DNA of 64,000 bases from Onthophagus taurus (GCF_036711975.1 NC_091976.1:31868001-31932000); one strand, 5' to 3'; shown: positions 46,001 to 56,186, counted from the stretch's first letter. Numbers and translations are program-made. Notes: generated by a model not told the origin, from the letters alone.

Positions 46001-47024
46001 AATAATTCATAATTGTTGAAACTGTCAATTTCTTGACATTTAAAGCTGTCAACGGCGTTATTTCGGTGCCTACTTTGATTCTAATTTGCTGATTTAATAT
46101 TTTCAGAGAACGCTTTCTTTCTCGATTTTTTCTTATTTATCCTGTATCAAAATTTGTAAAAAAACCATTTGAAATAACAATTGTAAAACAAGTTGGTTGC
46201 CATAGAATGAATGAAATGGCGAAGTTATTGGCTATATTCCAGACGTTTGAAACACCCTGTATATTATTAACCAATAACTACAGTAAAACTACGTATAAAA
46301 AGGAACTCAAATGTTCTCAATAATAAGTCATATTCCAAAGCAAGAAGACGGGGAATGGAGATCCAGGTACAAGATGGAGAAGGACATGAGAAGTAACCTC
46401 AGCATCAGGAACTGGAAGAGAGTGACTATGGATAGAAAAGGATGGGGAGAGAATCTGAAGGAAGTCAATAGAAGAAGTTATGTGAAACAGGGTTGGGTTG
46501 AAGAGATCTCCTTGCTTCAATTCAAGTGTATCTTCCATTCAATTCCATTCTAGCAGTCCTCTTAAATTCTACCATCCTTGGTTTTTCATTAATTTTTTTA
46601 CAAAATCATAAATTACTTTCAAAATATTTTGCAATATTTTTTATTGAACTTGAAAATATAAGAGAAGTTTTATTGTTTAGATTAAAATCATTTTAATAAT
46701 TAATATTTAAACTTGTTTTAAAAGGGTTATTTTTATTTGTAATCAAAATTAAACAAACATATTAATTAACTAATATATAAAATTGTGATAAAAGCAATTT
46801 TTTAAAATGAACCTCATAAAAATTGTGATATTTGTCTCACACAGTCATAAATATGTAAATAAATTATAATTGTATATCAAAAATGTTTTTTTTTTTTTTA
46901 AATAAATTTTTAAAAAGCTATAATTTATTTATTTAAACCTCTTTTTCTAGGTCAAATGTCTTTGGGAGATCAAGAAACGCATTTGAAGAATTTAAAGCAG
47001 TTTACATGGTCAATACACTGGTGA
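40093..47024 (+). CDS. AMN1: AMN1 homolog, leucine-rich repeat protein (four exons)
   Basis: Homolog of animal AMN1 (related to yeast antagonist of mitotic exit network 1), a cysteine-containing LRR protein. Exons are 40093-40139, 40199-40712, 40773-40941 and 46951-47024. Joins are phase 2 (TT|G), 0 (AAT|GTG) and 1 (GCA-G|GT), all GT-AG. The product is 267 residues, close to the usual ~258. LRRs run from about residue 55 to the C-terminus (for example LTQVHVDDEILEIISICRGL, HCKKLAGLDINSCDQVTSKS, LKELRLNDCSQLSNNVLQLI). The last exon gives QMSLGDQETHLKNLKQFTWS and ends IHW. It fits the AMN1 C-terminus (a KLKQVTW-type motif), which is why a 6,009-base last intron is accepted. That intron is filled with nested transposons. 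Start chosen as the first in-frame ATG before the first donor. Confidence 0.88.
42010..42246. repeat. short copy of the palindrome family
   Basis: Contains AAGACGGCTAAACCCAAACGA and GATTCTAGTTCTA on the left, and ACACTAGACCTAGAACTAGA with TTTAGCCACACGTCTCTAAA on the right. A unique core (AAAAATATACAACAATCTAG) lies between. The core resembles those near 25235 and 54200, so this looks like a single unit before tandem amplification. Confidence 0.8.
42554..43676 (+). mobile_element. mariner-like derivative with long inverted ends
   Basis: Starts TACAGGGTGGTCCGTTACTA and ends with the near complement, TTAGTAACGGACCAGCCTGTA. Pairing extends past GACACAGAGCAACAGTGAATT, with the AATTTATCTTAG/TTTAACC blocks repeated inside. 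TA flanks both ends. A transposase tail is kept at 42644-42847. The rest has been replaced by inverted and duplicated subterminal sequence, so it cannot move itself. Confidence 0.85.
42644..42847 (+). pseudogene. C-terminal end of a Tc1/mariner-family DDE transposase
   Basis: 67 codons ending in a natural stop: DFCVWGFVKSLVYKDNPETR, then EELWQKIVKAVDIIRKEQIL, then RIGKCIEANGGHFEHLL. (D)FxxWGxxKxxVY..P.t.eeL and the final C(I)(E/D).nGGHfE..L are standard for this transposase family's last third. The leading D would be the third catalytic residue region. Everything upstream is missing, so this is a tail only. Confidence 0.85.
44100..45070 (+). pseudogene. RTE-type RT fragment split by a MITE
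   Basis: Before the MITE: SFEIHITQGLKQGDG (RT palm, QGLKQGDG motif), NITLEYVIIKMS and ATYADD-like coding around 44350-44370. After it: FIKLEDNTRQVGLLINAEKT then KLLTQTLWQ. The two parts align end to end in an RTE-like RT if the MITE at 44415-44842 is removed, apart from frame changes. Stops are frequent. It lies in the AMN1 last intron. Confidence 0.78.
44415..44842. mobile_element. MITE, 428 bp, with 5-bp CAGTG target duplication
   Basis: TGTTAATTAATTATCGTA at the left is inverted at the right (TACGATAATTAATTAACA). CAGTG occurs at 44410-44414 and 44843-44847. Inner parts also pair roughly (GGTATTGCAACGCG, GCTGCATATCTC regions). No frame. It interrupts the RT fossil, giving relative age. Confidence 0.85.
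45093..45560. mobile_element. MITE, 468 bp, TACAGGGTGGTCCATTGAAA ends
   Basis: The left end TACAGGGTGGTCCATTGAAA continues ACGAGCTGAAGGG; the right end is its complement, CCCTTCAGCTCGTTTTCAATGGGCAACCCTGTA. Pairing continues inward (GCAGGAGTGCCATCCCCCAT against ATAACACCCCCGCTTAGG). TA flanks both sides. Non-coding. Confidence 0.88.
45750..46261. mobile_element. MITE, 512 bp, TACAGGTGTGTCAAATGTCT ends
   Basis: The left end TACAGGTGTGTCAAATGTCTGGAATATAG is complemented at the right by CTATATTCCAGACGTTTGAAACACCCTGTA. The inner parts also match (CCAATAATTTCGCCATTTG against AAATGGCGAAGTTATTGG). TAT lies outside both ends. The 81-codon frame at 45757-46002 is an artefact of the element. Confidence 0.88.
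46311..46553 (+). pseudogene. extreme C-terminus of a non-LTR ORF2 (RTE/CR1-type)
   Basis: DGEWRSRYKMEKDMRSNLSI then RNWKRVTMDRKGWGENLKEV is the GRP(x)WxxxVeeDLr...nWxxlAxDRxxWrxxvxEA tail of many insect retrotransposons. Only this end is left, in the AMN1 last intron shortly upstream of its last exon. Confidence 0.65.
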
Positions 47025-47380
47025 AAAATATTTATATTGATTTTAACTTATATTAATTAAAAAAAAAAATCATTTTAATGTCGCAACAACTATATTTTTT
47101 TTTAATTACACTTTTTCATTCTCAAATACACTTTTACTACCTAATTATCAATATTAATAATAATTAACTATGTAAAAAATAATGAATAGATCAAATATTT
47201 TAGCCGGTTCATTTTCTTTCAAGGCATAATAAAAAGAATGAAACTAAATTATTACATTTACAAAATATATATATATTAGACTTAAAACAAGACGGTTTTT
47301 TTTTTAAATTTATGTTAATTTTTTTTTATTTCATAGACGCTTTTATCCCCACTTTATTTTTTTTTATTAAGTTGGGTTGA

Positions 47381-48641
47381 TTATGCCTTTGAATTTATTG
47401 GGGATTGTTTTAATTGTAAAATAATGGAACGCATACGAGAAACATCTTTACTTCCTTGTTTAGCTTTTGGGTTAAAATCACAAAGTTTTGCAATTCGCTC
47501 CCATTCAGTTCCTGGTTCTATTTCATTATCATCTGCTACAAATTGTTTTTCAGCATTCCTAAAAAATTAATCAATTATTAGAATTTCATTTTAATTTAAT
47601 CAAATTACTCCAGTAAAGAAAGACTTACTTTGCTGATTCTCTGATTGCATAAATAATTTTATTTTTAAACAATCAATTAATTATTTAATGTTTTTCTTAC
47701 CTATTAGCAGCTTTGGTTTTAGCAATTTGTTCTGCATGATTCTTATACCAATCCTCCAGCTCTTTTTTTGCAACTTCTCTCCATTCTTCTTTCTTTATTT
47801 CCTCAGCTTTATCTATTTAACACATAAATGAAATTAACTCATCAACAAACACTTTTAAATCACCTTTTTCCTCTAAACGGGTCACTTGTTCTTCCCTCCA
47901 TTTCCGAATTTTTTCAGGTTCCTCTTTCAATTCATGCTTCATCAGTGGGGGTGAAGATGAAACTATAAATTTAGATGTATCACAAAAGTAAAATATTAAT
48001 TTTATGAGTTCATTTTAAATTCTCACCTGTATTTCCATAATCATGCTCAAAAGAATAATCATCTAATAGGATAGGAACAGAAAAGAGAATGAAAAGAAAA
48101 TGTTTAATAAAAGATCATGCAAATAAAAAACGTTAAACATCTTCTACATAAGTAGATAGTGCAAGAATAAAAATTATAATCAAGGGTAAAAAGAAAGCAG
48201 CAAAATTGACATACCACCGTTGCTGGGTTTTCCAAAATCCAAATTGATGTCCTGTTCTAGATTGTCAATCATCTCAAAACTTGACCCAGAATTTTCGTTG
48301 ACGAGGTGGATTGGGGCACCATCTACACGTAAAGCTACACTTATAAAATGATACAGCAACCAATAAGGAAATTAGAAAAAGCAAAAATGCAATTAAGTGC
48401 AATTAACACAGAATTAAACACATCTCATGCGACCTATTTAGTTATTTAGCGACGCCCCTTTTACGCGAAAACGATTTTTTAGGTTAAGTTCTTACTCACT
48501 TCCATTTATTGGGGGAATCGTAACCGCCGCCGCCGGTTTCAATTCATCCTCAAGTCCAGCTAATTCCGATTGTTCGCGGGCGAGGAATTCCGCTGCAGGA
48601 TCTACGTCTAATTGATCGAAATTATCGCCGAAATCTGCCAT
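47381..48641 (-). CDS. Clc: clathrin light chain (six exons)
   Basis: Regulatory subunit of the clathrin triskelion, binding the heavy-chain hub on coated pits and vesicles. Minus-strand exons: 48641-48500, 48322-48215, 48062-48027, 47962-47864, 47812-47701 and 47558-47381. All joins are GT-AG and in frame; the product is 224 residues (fly-size). The start MADFGDNFDQLDVDPAAEFL is the conserved light-chain N-terminus; an in-frame ATG 13 codons upstream is rejected. The heavy-chain-binding helix is in EEPEKIRKWREEQVTRLEEK and KEEWREVAKKELEDWYKNHA. The C-terminus is EIEPGTEWERIAKLCDFNPK then DVSRMRSIILQLKQ. The 36-nt third exon (DYSFEHDYGNT) starts and ends in phase 1 and can be skipped without a frame change. 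It is convergent with AMN1, with 356 bases between stop codons. Confidence 0.95.
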
Positions 48642-49114
48642 AGTTTTTGTGTTTAGAATTTGACAAGTGACAAGTGTCAAGTGGATTCCGTTGTAGCCGG
48701 ATATGACGTTTCAGTTTTACCGGAAATTTATTTAAATCGCCAAATTTAACTACTTTTTTTTTCGTCTTTTGAAAACAATTAATTTCTTGAATAAGCAAAC
48801 AAATAGAATGGATAAATAAATTGGAACAAAACTCCTTTTAAAGTTTTAGTGACTACTTTGAAAATTAATGAACGTATCCACCTGTTTATAATTTATTATT
48901 CATTAAAACCGAAAAAAATCGATATTATTAAAAATCGTTTATTTATAAAAAAAATCACTGGAGAAAGCTTCGAAAATAAATAAAGTAAATGTTTAACAAT
49001 AAAATTTGAATAATAAATTTTCAATTTAATAACGTCTAACTAACGCCATCTTTTGCTCGGCGATCGTTTTACTAAACGTCTATTGATACTGGAAGCACGA
49101 ACATAACCTCAATA
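48642..49114. promoter_or_regulatory. shared upstream region of clathrin light chain and PUS3
   Basis: 473 bases separate the two start codons, which face away from each other, so both promoters must lie here or overlap. No TATA box is well placed for either gene, as is usual for housekeeping genes. ATAACCTC and GACGTTT-like words appear near each start. Inferred from geometry only. Confidence 0.45.
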
Positions 49115-50580
49115 ATGAACGTTCAAATTAAAAAGCAAAATAATTCAACAATAAACGAAGATGAATTGATAAATTTATCAAAAGAGGTAAATTTTGTAAT
49201 ATTAATCTTAAAAAAGAATTAACCAATTTAATTTATAGGAACTGGTATCAAAAATAAAAGCTCTAACAGCACATAACTTCCAATTAAAAAGTATAATAGC
49301 TAAATCAGAGATTACCAAAGCACCAAAAAGAAACAATAAACCCTTTAACTTCGCTAAATGCACCTTTAGAAAAGTACTTTTAAAAATTTTATATTTAGGA
49401 TGGGATTATCAAGGTTATGTTGTACAAGAAGACACAACAAATACAATTGAACATCATTTATTTGAAGCTTTAATTAAAACTTGTTTGATTAAATCAAGAC
49501 AAGAATCAGATTATCATCGGTGTGGGAGAACTGATAAAGGTGTTAGTTCTTACGGACAAGTAATTTCAATAAATTTAAGAAGTAAACTATTAAATAATGA
49601 CCAAGATAATATAAAAGAAGAATTAGATTATTGTACAATGTTGAATCGAGTTTTACCCTGTAATATACAATGTATAGCTTGGAGCCCTATTTTAAACGAA
49701 TTTAGTGCTCGATTTGATTGTAAAAGTCGCGTTTATAAATACTTTTTTTTTAAAGGAGAACTTGATATTGAAAAGATGAGGATAGGTTCTAATCATCTTT
49801 TGGGGGATCATGATTTTAGAAACTTTTGTAAAATGGATGTAGGTAATGGGGTTACTCAATTTAATAGAAATATTACAAAGATTAACATTGATTTATTTCA
49901 TAAATGGGGTTCTAACAAAGAAGGTGTTAATAAAAAATACTCTGTGGTTTAATTTAAAGTTATTTACCTTGTAGATTATGATAGTTATGTTATTACAATT
50001 GAAGGACAAGCTTTTTTATGGCATCAAATAAGGTGCATAATGGGGATATTGTTTTTAATTGGTCAAAATCGCGAGTTACCTGAAATTGTTAAAGAATTAT
50101 TAGATGTAGATCAAAACCCAAGAAAACCTGAATACAACATGGCGAGTGAAATTCCTCTAAATTTATTTGAGTGTAATTACGACGACGAAAATATTATTTG
50201 GAATTATAGTGAAATCTCTTTAAATATGGTTTTAGAGAATTTAAAGAAAAAATTGACTTATTCATCTATAAAGTAGGTTGAAATAAATTTTGTAATATAT
50301 TTTAAAAAGTTATTTTTAGAGCCAATATGTTAATGTACATGATTAATGATTTAGAACAAAAAGGTTTTGGTGAGAAAAAGAAAACGTATTTTTCTGATTT
50401 TTTGTTGCAAGGGATTAAAACAAAAAATTACGTTCCTGTTATGAAAAGGCAAAAATGTGGTAAAAAAAATCATTTAATTATTATTTTTTATTAATTAATA
50501 TTTTTAAATTTCCAGATAGTTTGGAAGACAAAATAAAGCATTACACAAAAAGGAAAAGAATTGAAATAAACAATCAATAA
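49115..50580 (+). CDS. Pus3: tRNA pseudouridine(38/39) synthase, PUS3/DEG1 (five exons)
   Basis: TruA-family enzyme that turns uridine 38/39 of tRNA anticodon arms into pseudouridine. Exons: 49115-49186, 49239-49923, 49975-50272, 50320-50459 and 50516-50580. Phases 0, 1, 2 and 1; all GT-AG; the product is 419 residues. LKILYLGWDYQGYVVQEDT opens the catalytic domain. YHRCGRTDKGVSSYGQVIS holds the catalytic Asp (residue 123). DHDFRNFCKMD and EGQAFLWHQIRCIMGILFLI complete the core. The C-terminus YVPVMKRQKC then LEDKIKHYTKRKRIE matches PUS3 rather than PUS1. Intron 2 is only 51 bases and was placed at GAA-G|GTGTTA; reading on instead gives a premature stop. An AATAAA overlaps the stop codon (50576-50581), so a further signal may lie downstream. 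Confidence 0.94.
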
Positions 50581-50595
50581 ACTTTTTTCTTTTCG

Positions 50596-50812
50596 TTAAT
50601 TTTTGGTGTTCATTTCAATGCTAAGAAACTCAAATTTCTTATTCATGATTCCCTTAAATGTTTCACCACTGTGTTTTAACTCGAACAACCTCAATGCAAC
50701 TTCCTTAATATCCACAGGTCTTATATATTCCTTATTATTTTTTTTTATTTCGTATTTTTTTATTATTTTTTCAAGTTCATCCGCAACGAGTTGTTTATCA
50801 TCTAATGCAGCT
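50596..50812 (-). CDS. possible terminal exon of an unidentified gene
   Basis: After a good acceptor (AATATTTCTTTTAG) the minus strand is open for 71 residues to a stop: DDKQLVADELEKIIKKYEIK, later RPVDIKEVALRLFELKHSGE and TFKGIMNKKFEFLSIEM. Composition is charged and helical (K, E, L), unlike random AT-rich frames, and it sits tail-to-tail with PUS3. An upstream piece starting MSDRYLTKINE (near 50960) does not join in frame with a GT donor, so the 5' part is unknown and may lie beyond the satellite. The family is not recognised. Confidence 0.4.
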
Positions 50813-51054
50813 CTAAAAGAAATATTAAAATCGTTAATTAAACAAATTATTATAAAGTTAATCTTGCTCTAGGTCTTATTCTAAAACTTATGAGTCTTAT
50901 GGAAATATCTCATTTGAGATAATTAACTTCGTTTATCTTTGTCAAATAACGATCAGACATTTTCCATCAATTAGAAGCATTTTAACGTACACCAACAACC
51001 TATTTTTATTTTCTCGCAAATTCCAACATCTCCAAAAACAAATGACACATAAAT

Positions 51055-54000
51055 ATTATGATAGATAATTAAGAAACGTTCAAAATGAGTCCAAACTCGA
51101 CATATCTAAGTGTTGCAACCCCCAAGATATCAATGTTTTTATAAAATCAAGATGGCCGAAAACAAAACACTAATTATTTGTGTCATTTATGCTTTTAAAA
51201 GTGAATTTTATGATAAATATGGGATGTGGCGCATCAAATTAGGTCAAAATTTTCTGGTTTTGACGAAAATCTTAGTTTTTTTAAAATAGAATTGAATATT
51301 TGTAAAATTCATGATTGCCGAAAAGAAGCAATCCCTAAATATTACTAAAGATAATTAAAAAAGGCTCAAAATGAATTCAACCTCGACGTATCTAAGTGTT
51401 ATAACCTCCAAGATATCATTATTTGTATAAAATCAAGATGGCCGAAAACAAAACACTAATATTTGTGTCATTTATGCTGTTAAAAGTGAATTTTATGATA
51501 AATATGGAATGTGGCGCATCAAATTAGGTCAAAATTTTCTGATTTTGACGAAAATCTTAGTTTTTTTAAAATAAAATTGAATATTTGTGAAATTGAAGAT
51601 TGCCGAAAAGAAGCAATTCCTAAATATTACTAAAGATAATTAAAAAGGTTCAAAATGAGTTCAAACTCGACATATCTAATTGTTATAACCTCCAAGATAT
51701 CATTATTTGTATAAAATCAAGATGGCCGAAAACAAAACACTAATTATTTGTGTCATTTATGCTTTTAAAAGTGAATTTTATGATAAATATGGGATGTGGC
51801 GCATCAAATTAGGTCAAAATTTTTTGATTTTGACGAAAATCTTAGTTTTTTTTAATAAAATTGAATATTTGTGAAATTCAAGATTGCCGAAAAGAAGCAA
51901 TTCCTAAATATTACTAAAGATAATTAAAGAAGGTTCAAAATGAGTTCAAACTCGACATATCTAACAGTTATAACCTCCAAGATATCATTATTTGTATAAA
52001 ATCAAGATGGCCGAAAACAAAACACTAATTATTTGTGTCATTTATGCTTTTAAAAGTGAATTTTATGATAAATATGGGATGTGGCGCATCAAATTAGGTC
52101 AAAATTTTCTTATTTTGACGAAAATCTTAGTTTTTTTAAAATAAAATTGAATATTTGTGAAATTGAAGATTGCCGAAAAGAAGCAATTCCTAAATATTAC
52201 TAAAGATAATTAAAAAGGTTCAAAATGAGTTCAAACTCGACATATCTAATTGTTATAACCTCCAAGATATCATTATTTGTATAAAATCAAGATGGCCGAA
52301 AACAAAACACTAATTATTTGTGTCATTTATGCTTTTAAAAGTGAATTTTATGATAAATATGGGATGTGGCGCATCAAATTAGGTCAAAATTTTCTGATTT
52401 TGACGAAAATCTTAGTTTTTTTAAAATAAAATTGAATATTTGTGAAATTGAAGATTGCCGAAAAGAAGCAATTCCTAAATATTACTAAAGATAATTAAAA
52501 AGGTTCAAAATGAGTTCAAACTCGACATATCTAATTGTTATAACCTCCAAGATATCATTATTTGTACAAAATCAAGATGGCCGAAAACAAAACACTAATT
52601 ATTTGTGTCATTTATGCTTTTAAAAATGAATTTTATGATAAATATGGGATATGATTCATCAAATTAGGTTAGAATTTTCTGATTTTGATAAAAATCTTAG
52701 TTTTTTTTATGAAATTGAATATTTGTGAAATTCAAGATTGCCGAAAAAAAGCAATTTTTAAATATTACTAAAGATAATTAAAAGATGTTCAAAATGAGTT
52801 CAAACTCGACATATCTAATTGTTATAACCTCCAAGATATCATTATTTATATAAAATCAAGATGGCCGAAAACAAAACACTAATTATTTGTGTCATTTATG
52901 CTTTTAAAAGTGAATTTTATGGTAAATATGGGATGTGGCGCATCAAATTAGGTCAAAATTTTCTGATTTTGACGAAAATCTTAGTTTTTTTTTTAATAAA
53001 ATTGAATATTTGTGAAATTCAAGATTGCCGAATAGAAGCATTTCCTAAATATTATTAAAGATAATTAAAAAAAGCTTAAAATGAGTTCAAACTCGACATA
53101 TCTAAGTGTTATAACCTCCAAGATATCATTATGCGTGTAAAATCAAGATGGCCGAAAACAAAACACTAATTATTTGTGTCATTTATGCTTTTAAAAGTGA
53201 ATTTTATGGTAAATATGGGATGTGGCGCATCAAATTAGGTCAAAATTTTCTGATTTTGACGAAAATCTTAGTTTTTTTTTAATAAAATTGAATATTTGTG
53301 AAATTCAAGATTGCCGAAAAGAAGCAATTCCTAAATATTACTAAAGATACTTAAAAAGGTTCAAAATGAGTTCAAATTCGACAGATCTAAGTGTTATAAC
53401 CTCCAAGATATCATTATTTGTATAAAATCAAGATGGCCGAAAACAAAACACTAATTATTTGTGTCATTTATGCCTTTAAAAGTGAATTTTATGATAAATG
53501 TGAGATGTGACGCATTAAATTAGGTCAAAATTTTCTGATTTTGACAAAAATCTTAGGTTTTTTTTAATAAAATTGAATATTTATGAAATTCTAGATTGCC
53601 GAAAAGAAGCAATTCCTAAATATTACTAAAGATAATTAAAAAAGGTTCAAAATGAGTTCAAATTCGACATATCTAAGTGTTATAACCTCCAAGATATCAT
53701 TATTTGTATAAAATCAAGATGGCCGAAAACAAAACACTAATTATTTGTGTCATTTATGCTTTTAAAAGTGAATTTTATGATAAGTATGGAATGTGGCGCA
53801 TTAAATTAGGTCAAAATTTTCTGATTTTGACGAAAATCTTAATTTTTTTTTAATAAAATTGAATATTTGTGAAATTTAAAATTGCCAAAAAGAAGCAATT
53901 CCTAAATATTACTAAAGATAATTAAAAAAGGTTCAAAATGAGTTCAAACTCGACATATCTAAGTGTTATAACCTCCAAGATATCATTATTTGTATAAAAT

Positions 54001-54146
54001 CAAGATGGCCGAAAACAAAACACTAATTATTTGTGTCATTTATGCTTTTAAAAGTGAATTTTATGATAAATATGGAATGTGGCGCATCAAATTAGGTTAG
54101 AATTTTCTGATTTTTACGAAAATCTTAGTATTTTTTAATGAAATTG
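51055..54146. repeat. 285-bp satellite, about 11 copies
   Basis: CAAGATGGCCGAAAACAAAA recurs with GATGG at 51151, 51437, 51721, 52006, 52291, 52576, 52860, 53147, 53432, 53718 and 54004. Units share CTCGACATATCTAA, ATAACCTCCAAGATATCATT and GGATGTGGCGCATCAAATTA. Most copies differ at a few percent of sites and in A/T run length. An ATG at the start of GATGGCCG opens a short frame (about 45 to 65 codons) preserved in several units; see findings. The right end passes directly into a palindrome-family copy. Confidence 0.96.
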
Positions 54147-54290
54147 TGTTTAACTAGAGTCATTCGCATCTTTCTAGTTCTAGTTTTAATTCAATGCAAA
54201 TATGTACAACAGAGCGCTATCTACCACTGACACTACAACTAACATTAGACCTAGAACTAGAAATATTCAGACAAGTTGTATTTTATGTGG
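54147..54290. repeat. solo copy of the palindrome family with terminal repeat
   Basis: TTTCTAGTTCTAGTTTTAA, a unique core (TGCAAATATGTACAACAGAG, CTATCTACCACTGACACTA), then TAGACCTAGAACTAGAAAT, and finally TTGTATTTTATGTGG, which matches the right terminal repeat of the 6.5-11.5 kb element. About 145 bases in all. It may represent a minimal form of that family. Confidence 0.7.
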
Positions 54291-54299
54291 GACGTAGTA

Positions 54300-54660
54300 A
54301 GTAGGTACGCCCTAGTATGATAGAAGCCATCAGACCCAAACTAGGACCCAACACAACCCAAAATGTTAACATAGTTTACTATGCCGAAGACGCCGTTTTG
54401 ATTACAAGTAACGAAGATGACCTGCAAAGACTAGTGTATCACTTCAACATAGCAACTAAGTAATACAATATGATAATATCAACGGAGAAAACAAAATATA
54501 CGGTTATATCCAAAGAACCAAGACGGTGCAAGCTACAAGTTGAAGACTAGGTGTACAAATTACAAACTATTGAGATCTATGTAAGGAAGCACAAGTGGTA
54601 AGATGTCTAAGGAACACTATATGGCGCAACAAATACATGCGTGTAGAAGGAAAAATGAAA
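54300..54660 (+). pseudogene. RTE-type RT fragment (YADD region)
   Basis: VYYAEDAVLITSNEDDLQRL (YADD changed to YAED), then YHFNIATK, a stop, then MIISTEKTKYTVISKEPRRC. This is the region around the catalytic box to the thumb of RTE-like RTs. Stops follow soon after. Flanking sequence carries no tail. Confidence 0.78.
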
Positions 54661-54770
54661 GTTATAACGAATTATAACTTTTTTAAAATATTAGTTATAA
54701 TAGATTTCACCAGGTGACACTATTATGGTTTTCAACAATAACTGACAAATTTTAACTATATTATTTGTAC

Positions 54771-56186
54771 TTACTCCTCTTTTATGGCTATAAACTCCTT
54801 CAAAAATGGATCATCATGTATCAATTCATTTTCTTTACAATAAACATAAAAAGTGGCAAGAGCATCTAAAATAACATTCACCTCCGCTTTATACTCGTCG
54901 CATATAATCTCCATTTCGGCGATTTTTTTCTGAATAACAATATTAGCGGAGGTTTCATCAGTAATTAACGAATAAATATCTCGATCTAAAACGCGTTGCT
55001 CAACAAAATCGACCATTTCAACTTTCTGATTCGAAGTATCCTCGCTGTAATTGTAATCCAAGTTTCCGCCGATCGAAAATACCGGAAAACTTGCGTGTAT
55101 TCCAAACCCAACTTTGTGACTTGTGCTACGACCGGTGGTGGTTTGTGAGCGAATGAGTTGTTTATGATCGATTTTAAAAAGATTTTGTTTTAATAAGTCT
55201 AAATTGGTGGACTTTGAGTTTAAAGCCTCTTCGTATTGTTTGATGCTTATTAAAGCTTTTTCGTAATTTCCTATTAATGTTGTTAGGGGTTTTGATAAAC
55301 GCAGGATTATTCTTTTTGATTCGTTTGGCGTTGCCACGTTTTGCATTTTAATTTGAGGCAAATTTTTGATGAAATCAATCATTCTAAAAATTTATTGATT
55401 TTATTAAAAATTATAAATGTTAAATAAAAAATACCTTTTTGTTGTTGATGTGGAATGATTAAAACTTTCGGAGTATCTAGATATTTCAGCTTCAGAAAAT
55501 TTTAGTCCTAAATGTCGCCCGGATAAATATCTAAATGCCTCATTATCCAAGCAAAAAACGTTGTGTTTTCCTAAAGGTATCGCATAACCCGTTATGTTTT
55601 GTATTTCTTCGATGGCTGTACGAAGAAGTGGGTAAGCATCCCCCGGTCCATAATGAGTACCCCTTGTTCTTGTAAAAACAAACGCAAAATTGTTTCGTAT
55701 GTTAGGAACGAGCTCTTTTAAAATCACTCGTAAGCAGCGATCAAAAATAACTGATAATCTCGAATCGGTTGGTTTTAAAAAGATACACACGGCGTTTATG
55801 TATTCAAGTTCCGAAATATATCTCAACATGGTGTGAGTGTTGTTTAAATCAAAATCTAATCCTTTTGTGTCCCCAATTCCGGGGGTATCCACAACGTTTA
55901 AAATCACATCATCTGAGAGATGATAAATGTATGATCTTGGTTTTTGCGTTGATGAAGCTCCGGGGGTGGTGATTTCATTTTCATTTGGAATTCCTACGTT
56001 AACTTGGTTTTCTTCAAAGTTTTCGTTGATGTGGGTGAAAGTTATTGGGGCAAGAACCGTGAAATCATCAGATGCAACGTCAGACCAAGTACTTCCGAGA
56101 AGATACTTTGTTAACATGTTTATAAATGTTGTTTTTCCCACCCCAGTTTCTCCTAATAAAAGGATATTAATTTTTCGTTGCGACAT
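54771..56186 (-). CDS. AIG1/GIMAP-like GTPase (two exons)
   Basis: P-loop GTPase of the AIG1/GIMAP-like type common in insects; exact role unknown. Exons 56186-55435 and 55383-54771 (minus), join AAA-AG|A in phase 2 with a GTATTT donor and TTTTTAG acceptor; the product is 454 residues. G1 is GETGVGKT (residues 12-19). G3 is DTPGIGD (100-106). FAFVFTRTRG (167-176) stands at G4, where the usual N/TKxD is replaced. A Walker-type beta strand INILLLG precedes G1. Exon 2 encodes a charged helical region (MQNVATPNESKRIILRLSKP) and a glycine/aromatic-rich patch (HKVGFGIHASFPVFSIGG). No signal or transmembrane segment is seen. It is divergent from the cuticle-type gene, 572 bases away. Confidence 0.88.

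Noticed and set aside
49924-49974. Reading through this stretch of PUS3 without an intron
   Set aside because: It meets an in-frame stop (TAA) soon after; removing 51 bases restores the PUS3 core motif GQAFLWHQIRC in frame.
50603-50872. 89-codon plus-strand frame
   Set aside because: Mostly phenylalanine/serine/leucine runs; antisense to the more protein-like minus-strand exon.
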